From Chionoecetes opilio (Eukaryota; Arthropoda; Malacostraca; Decapoda; Majidae), in contig JACEEZ010020434.1 of NCBI GenBank assembly GCA_016584305.1, positions 20,325 through 84,324 of the forward strand: a stretch of DNA of 64,000 bases, given 5' to 3'. Positions 1 through 11,309 of the stretch are shown piece after piece. Below the pieces are notes generated by a model. The model was given only the letters and a program-made list of their open reading frames with translations. It ran no database searches and was not told the DNA's origin. Made by a program: the position numbers and the translations under genes. Position 1 is the stretch's first letter; each line of letters opens with the position of its first letter.

Positions 1-429
1 TTCTATCTGATTGTTACACAATAAAACAGGAAAATATGATCTGCCTTGGTATAGATAAAACTTCTAAACATACGTGTATTGACTATATAATAGCATAGAG
101 TAAACATTTACCTCGCATCCCTAAACTATAACACTACGTGGTTATGTGGTTTTAAATGCATGTTTCAACAAACTCAGGATTCTATACAATATACATATAG
201 AGAAAGGCGTTCTTAAAATTATAACTTTTGTGTTTTAAGTGCCGTGGAAGAAGCCCATATTTTTTTTTTTTTTTTTCCCAAGTTGGGGACCAACTTTCAC
301 CAAATTGTGAGTAAAACTGCCAGGAACACTGGCCATCATTTCGGAGTTGCAGTCTCTCTAATTAGTTTACACTCGCTGTCCGCTTGTCTTAGGCGGAGCG
401 AATTTGCTTCCGAAATGTCCCAACTAGCG
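1..429. other. Unassigned sequence, no gene seen
   Basis: AT-rich DNA with a T-run near 259-276. The open frame at 244-525 starts through the T-run and runs antisense to the hAT remnant that follows, so it is not called as a gene. No motif or repeat was recognised here. Confidence 0.4.
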
Positions 430-850
430 CTAAGTTGGTCTTTAGTCCCTAAGATGGGCTTAGTAGTGTTCGAAAAATGCCCCCCAGGTTCTGCAGCATG
501 TTCCCTTATAAAAGAGCATGGTTGAAGTTTTCATCAGACAGGGAGCTAGCTACTCTGCCCTGTTGATGTCCTTCGCCCAAGGGAGAGAACAAGCGCTCCA
601 CCGTGGTGCTGACGGGCCATCGCTCGGGCTGGTTGACCTCAAGAAGAGGTTCAATGAGCACCCTTCTCACTGATGAAGGCTGGTTCTGCCAGAATGTCTG
701 ATCATTTGGCTTGCAGCCACACCTTCACAATGTGAGCAGCCTGAACTTGGTTGACCTGTGGATGACCACCAGTGTTATCCTCCTCATCACAGATGCGGAG
801 TAGGTAGTCGTACCTATTTCTGCCTCCAAGCACGGCGGCTGCCCACTTGT
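430..850 (-). pseudogene. hAT transposase, C-terminal remnant
   Basis: Reading the minus strand gives the hAT dimerisation signature VERLFS (forward 584-601), preceded by a PVSTT-like stretch and followed by a LSDENFNHAL-like stretch (forward 512-529). This layout is typical of the C-terminal dimerisation domain of hAT transposases, which cut and paste DNA in the nucleus. The motif is spread over shifted frames and only the last roughly 120 residues remain, so this is a dead fragment. Upstream minus-strand sequence reaches a CGATA-rich block at 861-1020 after about 100 residues, so the rest of the gene is missing. Confidence 0.6.
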
Positions 851-860
851 GCTAAACTGA

Positions 861-1020
861 ACCAAAAAATAAAATTACGATTATCGCTAGTTTGGAACCA
901 AAAGTATCGGCGATACTGATGAATCGATAACGCGGGGTGAAAAAAATCGGATAACCGATAACCCGATATCGTTATCGCGAATATTTATCGCGATAATTTA
1001 TCGCCGTGATAACGCCCACT
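861..1020. repeat. CGATAA-rich subterminal repeat, probable DNA-transposon end
   Basis: The block holds many short direct and inverted copies of CGATAA/TTATCG and ends near 1016 in ATAACGCCCACTAT. Clusters of such hexamers near an end are typical of hAT elements, where they bind transposase. It lies beside the hAT remnant at 430-850 and may be one end of an internally deleted copy. No matching opposite end or target duplication was found. Confidence 0.45.
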
Positions 1021-1729
1021 ATGGAAAGGTAGGCTTATATGTGCAGTTTAAACCAATACACGGATCGGTGGTTATAGGTACGAACGTTTCGTTTCTCATC
1101 ATAAGGGTAATTCTAAACCCCTACAAACAGCCGTCGGAAATAAAAGAACGCGAGGGGGGTCTGGGAAGGGGCTAAACCCTCCACGAGGTAGGTTACGTGA
1201 TCAATGGCCCAGGGTAAGTTAGTTACTAGCAGGAGTTTCTGAGTCCACCCCGCCCCCCCACAGTTGTAAGGAGAGTATTGGGTGATAATGGACCGGAGAA
1301 CTGCGCGGTCGCTACCACCGTTACTACTTAGTTTTCTGTATTATTTTTTGTCAGTATAGCTACTGTCAGTTAATAAACTTCCACGTGGACCTTCAAAACT
1401 ATATACATATTGTAGAAATGAATATTAGTAACTAATAGCGAACACAGACCACATTCCTCCCCTTCCCGAGGCCACCTAACCCTTTAGGAGTTAGGTTTTT
1501 AAATAGATTGGAGTTTTCGCCTCTGTAAAAAAAAAAAAGGACTATCCACGCGCCCTCCCACAGAGTATTACACTAGAGATCGCATAGGGGTGGCATAGCT
1601 GAGGCAATCTTGAGTGGCTCGGCCGCCATCAAACCATGAATACTCTGCGGCCAATATGAGCCTCGGGCCCACACGACCATGTTGTACTCTTACACGATAT
1701 TAATCAAACTACCAGATGATATCTAGAAT
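1021..1729. other. Unassigned intergenic DNA
   Basis: No coding signal, terminal repeat or RNA gene was recognised. There is an A-run near 1527-1538 and a C-run near 1251. Confidence 0.35.
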
Positions 1730-2005
1730 AACTGAACATATTCATCGTCTTCAAAGACATTTCTCCCCATCATGATATTAATTTAATACCAATAAGGCTA
1801 TACCTAGAATAAGATAATGACAGCCAAAATAAAATAGTGCATAAACATTTTTTACTTCTTTGCTGCAACTCCCTATTATTCCAGTAATTTTTGCTGGCAT
1901 TGAAATTTCATTCATGTCTGGAATCAGATATTTTTCTGATTCTGCTGGTATATGACCCGTACAATGCAACAATAACGTAGATGGTAAAAAATTGCCATGA
2001 ACAGA
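1730..2005. repeat. Diverged direct repeat, copy 1
   Basis: This segment resembles 2196-2455 in order and orientation. Shared blocks include TAGAATAAGATAAT, AATAGTGCATAAACATTTT and ACAATGCAA followed by GGTAAAAAATG. The minus strand has an open stretch (1778-1972) with a peptide similar to that of copy 2, around NVYALF and HIP. The source family is unknown. A duplicated exon or a transposon fragment would both fit. Confidence 0.5.
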
Positions 2006-2195
2006 AAAATTGCGGACGGAAACAAGCTGTTTGCCGTGGTTGAAGCGTCCGCGTCCGCAGCCTTCGTCGGTACTATTTCCCTCGCCCAGGGTTTATACCT
2101 CACCTCCCGTCACAGATGAGGGGAGATGCTGGAAATCACACAGATTATGTCCGGTGTTATCAAGTACCAAGATGTATTTAGAAAATACTGAACTT

Positions 2196-2455
2196 ACCAT
2201 CGTGTTCACGAGCATTTGCCTGCATATCAGGAGCATAAATTAATTACAGTAACGCAACCTAGAATAAGATAATAAGCGTAAAATTAAAATAGTGCATAAA
2301 CATTTTCTCTCACCTTTTTCGCTTTCAACTCGTATTATTTCTATAATTTTGCTTGCATTGAATTCCATTCCACCTGTCTCGGAATTAACACATTTTCGTG
2401 GTATGTGACACATACAATGCAAAAAAAAGCAGGTGGTAAAAAATGACAACAACGT
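2196..2455. repeat. Diverged direct repeat, copy 2
   Basis: Second copy of the repeat at 1730-2005, about 460 bases downstream and in the same orientation. The minus strand reads a related peptide at 2240-2452, with CHIP, KIIEII and frame-shifted NVYALF-like blocks. The spacer (2006-2195) and the following 2456-2954 show nothing recognisable. Confidence 0.5.
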
Positions 2456-2954
2456 AAAACTTGTTCGTCACAAAATATCGGCGAGTATCATGGTTTGGCA
2501 TGTCCACCACCCGACCCGTTGCTTCACTCCGCCTACCCACTTGGGTAGGGGATGCGCCGCTCTAGTGTGTAACTCTGTGGTCCTGTTCCCCATTGCCAAG
2601 CTTGGTTTGTTTGTAAACAAAAAACGGTGTTTTTGGTTCCCATTTCTACTGCAACATTGTACTACTGAGCCAAAATAATAAGAAAAGTAAGCCTGTTGTA
2701 ACAAGAGGCCTTTTTTTACGTTTTTTAATAGGCCACTGGCAGTCTATGTCTGGCACCCGCCCGCCAGGGTTTGTATTGTTAAGGACCCTGAGTGAGTGTT
2801 GAGACATTTTTACCCTTATTCCTCTGTGTACAAGATTACCTATAATTCCTGGCTTATATGACCGTTCATGGGGTAGGTTAAGCGGGGAATATTGAGTTAA
2901 GCTACCCTAACCTCGACCCCCCGACCGTTGGTAGGAGAAAAATCTTGGTAATAG

Positions 2955-3230
2955 CTAGGTAGTACACTAAAAGCAATGTATCGCTGAAAAGATCAGAAGG
3001 TGAGAAAGAGAGTCTGGGAGTGATGGTGAAGCTCAGACCTCGTCCTAGCGAAAACAATGTATTGAGGCTAGAATTGAGCTAATAGAGTCTTAGGACTCAT
3101 TGCCCGGAGGTTAAAAGTTGGAAGTGCTGAAGTTATTCAAAATCTTAAAAGCTGTACTTGGCTCTAGTCAGACCTCACCTAGACTATGCGGTTACCGCAG
3201 ATAACACTATAGTCGCCACCCTGCTCTAAT
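2955..3230 (+). pseudogene. CR1-like LINE fragment, C-terminal part of the RT protein
   Basis: Collinear with the longer minus-strand CR1 copy at 57798-62183 and with 3650-4702. It starts in the block reading AIAEKIRR-SEGEKDLGV and passes through the segment usually read as NRANRVLG and ...RPHLDYAV. CR1 proteins are endonuclease-reverse transcriptases that copy their RNA into nicked chromosomal DNA. Only about 90 codons remain, with frameshifts, and both ends are truncated. It lies in the opposite orientation to the neighbouring copy at 3650. Confidence 0.6.
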
Positions 3231-3563
3231 GTAGCCAGGCGCATATGATACGGAAACATAGCATCTATGATTTTTATGTGCTCTGAGCTGATACACAGTA
3301 GATTATATCAGGACCTATAATACTGCAGTTAAGATTCTTTTTAATCGCCCATGCCATATTCGCTTACTACCTTATGAAGGACTAATCTGTTGTTCATACA
3401 CGTCTTAACTAACCTTCCAAACCTCTTGGCAAGCTGGTATTTAGTCAAAATCATGGACAAGAATGATATAATAACGAATAAAATAGGTGCAACTCCGCAG
3501 TCGCCATCAGCACAGTCTGTACCGCGGGCCAAAGCCATCCCTCACGGGAACAGCAGCCAGGTC

Positions 3564-3616
3564 TAGGTTAGGTTAGGTTAGGTTTTAAGGTTAAGGTTAG
3601 GTTTAGGTTTAGTTTT
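3564..3616 (+). repeat. Interstitial TTAGG-type telomere-like repeat
   Basis: Four head-to-tail GGTTA units followed by degenerate TTAAGG and TTTAGG variants. TTAGG is the ancestral arthropod telomere repeat. The tract is short and internal, and lies about 35 bases from the 3' end of a LINE, so it is an interstitial or repair-associated tract and not a chromosome end. Confidence 0.6.
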
Positions 3617-3649
3617 AGCTTTATTTAAACAAACTAATCCTAACCTTAA

Positions 3650-4702
3650 GAACATAATCTGTAATAAGAAAATAAGGAAGCTACAAGAGGCCGCGGAGCC
3701 TACACTGGTAGTTCTGTCACCCAACACTACCTACATCCACCTGTCATCCCCATCCATGAACCTATCAACCCCTCTTTAAGGCTCCATAATGACTCCGCAC
3801 TAACTACCTGTCTACTGAGGACCATTCCATCATTCACCACACTATTTGTGAACCAGTTTTTCCCTATTTCCTTTCTAAATCTACCTTTTTTAAAGCTTGT
3901 TGTATATCCGTTACTTTGTCGTTCTAACCTGGTTAAAAGCTGTAAGGAATTTTTCCTACCTCTTCCTTATTGTATCCCTTTATCACTTAAAAATTCTATC
4001 AGATGCCCCCCTACTCTGCATTCTCTCGAGTGAGTGTTTATTTAATAACTTCAATCTTTCTCATAACTAAAGTTACGCATCCCTTGTATCATTTGTTCAT
4101 CTTCTCTGCACTGTTCTAACAAGCTATATCCATCTGTAATATGGAGACCAAAACTGTAACAGCATAGTTAGGTGAGGCCCTGACTAGAGCTCCTAAAAGA
4201 TAAAGCTTTATAGAATAACTTCATTACTTCTACTTTTAAACTTCGGGTAAGAATCTAATACTCTATTAGCTCTATTTCTGGCCTCAATACATTGTTGCCT
4301 AGGTCAGAGGTCTGGGCTCACCCTCACTCCAAGATCTTTTTCACCTTCTGATCTTTTCAGCGATACATTGCTTTATGGTGTATCATAACAGGGTTTTTTC
4401 TACCAACATTCGTAATGCTGCACTTATCAATATTAAATTCCATCTGCCGTCTGACTGCCCACTCATTAAGTTGTATCTAAGGCTCCCTGCAATAGTTTAC
4501 ATCAGACTGTGATCCAATAATCCCTACCTACTTTAGTATCATCAGCAAAAACTTGCTGATATTCACTGCTAATCCCACATATCAAGTCGTGATGTAAATC
4601 AAAAAATAGTAATTGGACCCAAAACAGACCCTTGTGGAACTCCTCTTGTCACCAGTCCCCTTCAGATTCAGAAACCATTAATTGTAACCCTTGTTGCCCC
4701 TT
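3650..4702 (-). pseudogene. CR1-like LINE, 5'-truncated 3' third
   Basis: Minus-strand copy of the same LINE as 57798-62183 and collinear with it from the 3' tail (TAAGAAAATAAGGAAG, the reverse of the CTTATTTTCTTA tail) to just upstream of the RT core. The catalytic FADDTK block lies near 4531-4556 with an inserted base. Towards 3650 it reads the conserved C-terminal region (VVN.WN.LS...SFKRR.D), 5'-truncated as is usual for LINE insertions. The 5' break at about 4702 abuts a TTAA-flanked element. It is non-coding through frameshifts. Confidence 0.75.
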
Positions 4703-4704
4703 AA

Positions 4705-5888
4705 GGGGGAGAGTCATGCTCGTGGAAAATATGAAGAACAAAATTTTAATATACGAATTTGAGTTATATGGTCTTATGGCAAACACCCTATCCTTTGGCT
4801 TTTCGAATGGTGGAATATTTTTAAGCTGGACATAAAATTAAATGCCCATAGGAGGGGCATTTAAACTTTCAAAGCTTGTAAAAAAAAAATAAAAAAATCG
4901 TGAATTTTTTTTGGATAAATTTTCCAATATACTCAAAACTAAGCCTTTAAAAAAAACAAAAAACTGCAATCTTCATGGGTGAAGTTTGTTACCCAGGGTA
5001 AATTCTGTGAACACAATTTTGCGAATGAAAGCATGCAACCTGTTCACACATTTTTTTGGAACAAATGTATACATCCAAAAGGACTAGAAAAGAGAGAAAA
5101 GAGAAGAATTACACCGAAGAAGACAATAAACAAGAAGAGGAAAGGGACAGACAAAGGAATTCCAACCGAAAGCTATGCACCTGGTGAATTTTATCGAACC
5201 TTGCAACAATGAGGGGCGTGGCGCGCACTGACACCCTCGCCTTTGAGCGATTAATTAAACCTTTAAAAGGGGGGACAAGGTGCAGATCCTTTTATGCATG
5301 CTTTGATATGTGTTTACTGATCCCATAAATTCATATGAAGTAGCATTGACAGTATAGTACCTTCACTGGAGCGCAGAAGATTTAGAAAACTTCAAACGCG
5401 TTTTTCTCAAACATGTATAAAAGGGACATAAAATTCATCTCTGCTTTTATTTTTGGCACGATTTCAAGGAAATTAGGACACAAAATCAAAATATCGTAGA
5501 AAAAATCTGTTCAGTTTTTTTTTTTTTTTTAAAGGGCTTAGTTTTGATATATGGGAAAAATTATCCTAAAAAAATATATATATTTTTTTTTTTAAACAAT
5601 TTTTTAAACTTTTTTGAAAATAATTTTTTTAAAAAAAACAACAGAACAAAAAGTTAGAAAACAATGAATTATCAGATGCGCAGTCACAAAGAAATCGGTA
5701 AAAAAATGGCTAAGGAAGGGCAATTCCAAATTTCACAAAAACCGAAAAAAATATTTTCCTTAAATTTTTTTAAATTTTCCCTTTTATCTGATCAGCTTGA
5801 AATTTTCAGTGATAACAAGGGGGACTAATAACAAACATAAAATTTTTCATGACCGTAGATGCAATTTTTTTTTCACGGGGGCTCCCCT
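4705..5888. mobile_element. TTAA-flanked DNA element with inverted subterminal repeats
   Basis: TTAA occurs at both borders (4701-4704, 5889-5892). Inside the borders the ends are roughly inverted: GGGGGAG...CGTGGAAA on the left, the reverse of CACGGGGGCTCCCC on the right. A second inverted pair lies deeper (4926-4950 against 5531-5557, both containing the AAACTAAGC/GCTTAGTTT block). TTAA duplication is the habit of piggyBac and Kolobok elements. It carries one short lysine-rich frame (separate entry). It may sit at the 5' break of the neighbouring CR1 copy. The class is uncertain. Confidence 0.5.
4979..5212 (+). CDS. Lys/Arg-rich hypothetical peptide inside the TTAA element
   Basis: A 77-codon frame from ATG to TGA. 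The centre (about residues 33-57) is strongly basic (EKREKRRITPKKTINKKRK), followed by SYAPGEFYRTLQQ. I do not recognise it. The basic tract followed by a YAPGEF-like motif could be the remnant of an element-encoded DNA-binding protein. No splice or promoter signals are evident, and conservation was not testable. Confidence 0.3.
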   Translation: MKFVTQGKFCEHNFANESMQPVHTFFWNKCIHPKGLEKREKRRITPKKTINKKRKGTDKGIPTESYAPGEFYRTLQQ

Positions 5889-5893
5889 TTAAA

Positions 5894-6740
5894 CCCTTTA
5901 AACCCAACCCAGACTGGTTTCGTCCGTGAGGGGGGGCTTGGCCCCCTGGTCGACTGTGCTGATGGTGAGGGGAGTTGCACCTTATTTTTTCTTATTAGTC
6001 ATTTGCATGATTTTTACTAAAGTAAAAAAGTTGCCAAGAGATTTTTAAGGTTGTAGAGAAGTGATGCAAAATATTAGCCCTTTATAAGGTAGTAAAGGGG
6101 ATAGGAAGGGCGATAAAAAACGAACTTGACTAATCACCCGTTTCAGGGTTTTTTTATGCTTTTTATCTGAAGTCTGTATAGTATACGGTTTCAAATTTCA
6201 CTACTGGTTTTTTTGGGGGGCGACGACAAGGCGGGAGAACTCAGGTGGCGACTTAGTGTAGGTCGCCACTGGTTGGGTTTTTTTGTAATTTTCTTTTATA
6301 GCCAAAAATGACACAAAAAGACAAAAAAGGGACAAGACTCTCCAGAAGTCCGCAGAGGAAAGGACCTGCATCGCCTCGGTTTTTCTTTGCCGGAACATTT
6401 TTTAAATGCAGTTTTGGTTTTAGTTTGAAAGATAAAGTGTGGGATTAGCCCAGGTTGGTTTGGTTAGTTCAATTTTCATATCCACTTCCTTACACCCCTT
6501 TTCCTATTAGAAACATCTTATATCGAAAGTACTGATTTGAGTTTGAAACCATATAGAGTTTGTTCTTAGAACCAATAAGGTGAACAAAAACCCCACACTC
6601 CCAATTGTGTAGAGAATTTGGGTCCTAGTGTAAACATGTACCCGGGATGGATATTAGGGTGCCAAAGCAATAGGGGAAAAATTTAAAACTTGATATTTTT
6701 GAACCCCCCTTTGGGGGGATACTGTGCAGTAAGAGAAAAC
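5894..6740. other. Unassigned spacer
   Basis: AT-rich with G/C homopolymers. Open stretches are short and carry no recognisable motif. A small inverted pair around GGTGGCGACTTAGTG / GGTCGCCACTGG lies at 6244-6270. Confidence 0.35.
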
Positions 6741-6745
6741 CTCTC

Positions 6746-9232
6746 ATGCAAAAATTTGAAGCGAATGGTTTATTTTTAAAAGGGGTGGCACAAGTGAAGA
6801 AATGTATTGGTACAGGGTTTATCCCTTCCCGAAGTCTGAAAGGCTGGGGTTTTAAATCACCCTTTCTTTTCAGAATGGTTTTTCAGCGAGACGACTTTTT
6901 GGTGGTGGGACACCCAAAACCCCTACCCCACCTCGGAGCAAACCCCCCTCTCTGGCGACGTGCCAAGGGGGCTTTCTACTTCCACAACGGGGAAAAAAAA
7001 AAACCGTCCCCACCAGCGCCGCGGGCACGCCAAGAGGGCAAAGGGTTTGGGAGCCCGGAAGTCCCCATAGGGCAAAAAGTCCCGTTGCAAGGGGGAGGTC
7101 TTTTTAAAGGGGACGGGGAAGGGTGGGTGAAGAGCAAGGGAAGAGCGACGAAAAAGACGAAGGAGGAAGATTTTCAAGAGGCCCTTGGACCTTTCGACGT
7201 CGCCCACCCCGACGCGAGGACCCTGATGACGACCCGGCTGATGCGAGTTCCTAGCGGCGAACACGAGAAGGTTGCCGGGGGATCATGCGGGGAGCAAAGG
7301 GTGTGGACGCCGATTTCAGTCCCGGGGAGATGGCAGTGGGGGGGCCAAAAGAAGCGATCACGAAAGCCTCGACGTCGCAGTGGACGAACGCGCGGTGCTC
7401 GCGTCCCCCTCCTCTTCATCTTCCCCCCGGGTTTTGAGTCCAGTCCGGTACCGGCGGGGCGGCTGCTACGCTGAGTGCCCGGGCAAGCCCCCCGAAAGCG
7501 ACGGGCGGGGGGTCACAGGGTGCTCTCCCAGGAGTTAGGAGCGCCCTCGACGGCCCGGCGTGAGCGCCGCAAAGGCTCCCATATCGCGGCGACCGCCAGT
7601 AGCCTGGGCCCACAATTTCAGGAGCTGATCCTGAACCCCGAGAGCACCCGGCAGGCTCGTGCCGGCACCGGCCCAGCTGGTGCAGAAGTCAAAACAACCT
7701 TCGTCCCTGACAGCCCCTTACCGTTCACGGGACGGGAAGATCCCGCCGGATTTCGACGGTACGCGGGTGGATCGGATGGCTATCCCCGGGCCGGGACGGG
7801 TCCAGAAGTCATCGGCTTTTCCCAACTGGAAGTGGGACGGGAGGCGATGGGAGGCCCTGGCGAAGCGCTGACGCGGGGGCTCGCAGAGGGTGGTGGGTAT
7901 GTCGTTTGATCGACCGCCGCCAACACTGGAGCCCCGCCCCGGTGCCGCACCCCGTGGAGCAGAAACTTGGGCGGTGTTTCAAAACCTGCCTGACGGCACC
8001 CATGTACAGAGCTGGGTGGAGAAGGCGTTCTTATTGCATGGGGGCCCTGGGGTCCGACATCGCGTCTTCAACCGATTCAAGGAACGGTGGGCTTTTACGA
8101 CCCAAAAGCCCCGGGGCCCCCAACGCCCCGACCCGCTGCGCCCCCCCCTCCTAACAAGCGGGGGAAAACTTTTGCAGGGAGTGGGCCCCGCTGTTCAACA
8201 CCCCGCCACCCCCGGGACGATACAAGGAGAGCGGAGCTCTTTATCGCCTGGGGTGGCGAGGGCGAGTCCCCAAGGTGAAGTTCCGGGGACTGGGCGCCCT
8301 GCACCCCGACGCGGGGTGGCGCGTGCCATCTACGCGGCGGGAAAATTTCGCTGTTTGCCGCCCCCCGGGGGAGCTTGTCACCCCGCGAGCGTCCAGCCCC
8401 CCCGCCCGGGTTTCCCCTTTTTCGTCGCTTTAGGTCTACGGAAAACCCCCTGGTTCGAGGTGCCCTGGGCCGCCTTTCGCGCCGGCGGGAAAGACTTTGG
8501 AAAAAATGGCCGCGACCCCCCGAAATTTCCACGACGCGAGATCGGCCAAAGGGGGTTTTGTGTGAAGACCTTCCCCGGCACTTTGGTACCTGAGCGAGCC
8601 CCTGGTCGCCATGGTCTCTTCGACCACAATTGCCCAAAGCCGAGAAGAAGGCGCTGGGGGAAGGGGGCGATGACGGGGGAAAAAAAATATCGAGGGAACC
8701 CCCGAAGCGCATCATCGTCTCCGACGCCCGCCGCCTCGTCCACGCAGGTGTTCAGAAAACCCGGCGTTGGCGCCCTCCCGCGCCCGGTCGGAACGGGAGG
8801 GCGTTTCCCCTCAAGGAGCGGAAGGGGCCGAGTGACAGGGTTCGTCGCGGGTGAAGCCCACACATTTAAACGACACGGGGAGCGAGGGGGGGGGCTGTTT
8901 CCGTCCTTCAACCCAGCCTGCGAAGGAAAAAAAGGATCAGCGCCAAACCTCTTTAGGCGTCGGAGGGGACTGCGACAACGCCCGGAAAAATCGAAGGTTT
9001 CCCTTTCCCCCGGGCCCAAGGGAAGCAATGGTGGGTTTTGGGCAACCATGATACCCCACGCCCCCGAGGGGCTAATACTCGCTTTGAAGAGGGGGGGGAC
9101 CAGCAGCCCAGTGGAGGAAGGGGAGGTCTCAAAAGGCTTCAAATTGCCAAAAAAACCCCCAAGAATGTCCTTCCTTGTAGCCCCATCGGAGTCTATAGGG
9201 GGGAACAAAAAATGACTTTGGGCCCCCTTTAA
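6746..9232 (+). pseudogene. GC-rich broken coding block, possibly retroelement gag or ORF1
   Basis: About 2.5 kb that is sharply more GC-rich than its flanks, with open stretches in all plus-strand frames that hand over to one another. That pattern suggests one coding region broken by indels. Around 7690-8100 the frames read PPDFDG, then AVFQNLPDGTH, then EKAFLLH...RHRVFNRFKE...YDPKAPG, which resembles the retrotransposon gag domain layout (a helical block ending in a VxxFVxRFxEL-like motif). No clear CCHC knuckle, protease or RT follows. A LINE ORF1 is an alternative. Homopolymer errors appear dense. Confidence 0.35.
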
Positions 9233-9348
9233 AAATACTTCGATTGCCTCAAATTTACACGCGTTGTTTTTTCACCCCCCCACAGTATTCCCCTAAGGGT
9301 GTTCAAAAAATCCAACTTTTGTTTTTTTTTTTGGCACCCCAATGGACC

Positions 9349-10860
9349 CCTGCATGTTAGAATCAGTGAGAGAAGGACGAGTAAAATGAACAGGGGATGG
9401 TAACTTTAGTTTTGAGCAGAGCTGGGCACTAAAAACATTTAATGTTTTTAAATACTAAATACTAAATACATGGGAGAAATGTTTTTAATACATTTTACGA
9501 ATGTATCTAAATACTAAATACATTAAATGTTTTTAAAAATCATTTGAAAATACATTTTAAATACACACAAATTTTAATGCCATTAATTTTAAATCATCAA
9601 TTTTCGAAAAAGTATTCACTTATTTCATTCTAAAATCTCCAGAGGCACAAAATTATGAACCTAAATTTCCAAACTTTCTTCTATTGGCAATATAAGTATG
9701 CATTCCTTGAGAATTTTATAAACATCTACGACACTATGGAATCCACTCCGTGACATAATGTTCGAGTTGCATTATTATCATAAAAGTTTGCACCACACTT
9801 CAACACTATGAAATTCTTGGAGCTAAATACAGTATAGAAATTGCTGGAGGAAGCACCGAATACCTCGACTGATGAGAACAGATCCCACCTACCTCCCGTG
9901 TTTATCGACAGCGTAACAGATATGACTATGTCGTGAGAGCTCTACCCCGTTCCGCGGCTTCCCAGGCCGTCAGCCACCACCACCCATGCACACCCTTTGC
10001 TCAGCTCCCCTCCCGATTTCCCCATTATCCATTGCTGTGAGATGCTATAGATAGAAATGATAAGAAATTAGCAGCGAAATTTGTTCTTGGCATTTTGTCA
10101 AAGGCTAAAATGTTTTTTCCAGCTCACCTGGTTATTTAACTTAATACATATCTCTAGAAATGTCTGAAAACAAACTGGATTCCTTAGATTTCTTAGATTT
10201 TGCGTTTCCTTAGAGTTTCCTTCTCAGGCCTAAATTTCCTTAAAATAAGAATTTCTTTAAGTTAAACACTGGTCACTGTAAATACAAGGTGCTTGATCGT
10301 TGGCTGGGTTTATGCAAATTCATTAAAAGTATTTTTTTTATGTATTAAATACATGATATTGTAAATACAATGTATTTATAAATACATTTCTAAATACACA
10401 AATGTATTTAAAAACATATTTAAATACAAATGTATTTAAATACTGCCCAGCTCTGGTCATTAGAGGAGATTGAAGCTAATAAATTTACACTCACTTGAGA
10501 GGTGTAGAGTAAAGAGCGATCTGGTAGAAGTTTTTAAGTGGTTAAAGGGATACTATTAAGGCGATGTAGGAAAAGTTCTTACGGCTAGTAATCAGGGTAG
10601 AACAAGAAGAAGCGGATTCAAACTGGTAAAACATAAATTTAAAAATAAAATAGGGAGAAACTGGTTCACAAATAGTGTGGTAAATTATTGGAATGAACTC
10701 AGTCACCAGGTAGTTAGTGTGGAGTCAATCAGGAGTTTTAAAAGGAGGGTGGACAATTTCATGGATGGGGATGAAAGGTGGATGTAGGTAGTGTTAAGTA
10801 ACATGAACTACCACGTGTAGGTCTCACGACCTCTTGTTTCTTATGTTCTTATGACGAGAT
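9349..10860 (+). pseudogene. CR1-like LINE 3' end, split by a hAT MITE
   Basis: The left piece 9349-9416 and the right piece 10456-10860 are contiguous in the reference copy at 57798-62183. The right piece reads the canonical LINE C-terminus almost in one frame: LVEVFKWL, ASNQGRTRRSGFK, then VVNYWNELS, then SIRSFKRRVDNFMDGDERWM and a stop. It ends in a 3' UTR with TTCTTATGTTCTTATG, the CR1-type terminal microsatellite. It is 5'-truncated and non-autonomous. The interruption at 9417-10455 is listed separately. Confidence 0.8.
9417..10455. mobile_element. Non-autonomous hAT element (MITE)
   Basis: The ends are perfect inverted repeats, CAGAGCTGGGCA on the left and TGCCCAGCTCTG on the right. 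Inside them lie dense AAATACATTTAAATAC-type motifs, a well-known hAT terminus style. The 8-base flanks GTTTTGAG and GTCATTAG match the uninterrupted LINE sequence GTTATGAG at five and six positions, so they are the decayed 8-bp target duplication expected of hAT. There is no transposase frame. The insertion splits the surrounding CR1 copy. Confidence 0.8.
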
Positions 10861-11309
10861 TATTAACCTAACCGAACCTTATCCTAACCTCCTAAAGGGT
10901 GGGGGGGGGTCCTCAGGACGGGGAGTGTGTGTCTGTATGCGCTATTAGACAACTATGTAGTTAATATCTTCAATATGTAAACAAGGTTTAAAGGTTACGC
11001 GTAGATTAATACTGCACAATATACTGAAATATACTGACAAAATAATGTAGAAAATGTAAGTGGTAACTGCGGTAGTGAGTAGCGACCACGCAGTTCTCGT
11101 CCATTATAAGCGTTTTTTTCTGGGGAAACCACAAGAAAGTGACTTTTCTATTCAAAGTTGAATTAAAGATGAGCCAATCACTGTTGGCCAAGTTCGTGAC
11201 GTCACATGAGGGTGGACCTAAAGTGGCTACTGGGCTATAATTGTATTTTTTGAAAGATAGACAGATGAGGACTAATATTTCGGTACGTATCAAATGTCAG
11301 GAAGGAGTG
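10861..11309. other. Unassigned spacer
   Basis: No repeat end or conserved peptide was seen. The minus-strand frame 11006-11293 has no recognisable domain. Confidence 0.35.

Noticed and set aside
7890..9215. A 441-codon plus frame and an overlapping 276-codon minus frame as intact genes
   Set aside because: GC-rich DNA gives long chance frames on both strands; similarity blocks switch frames, so no single frame is the gene.
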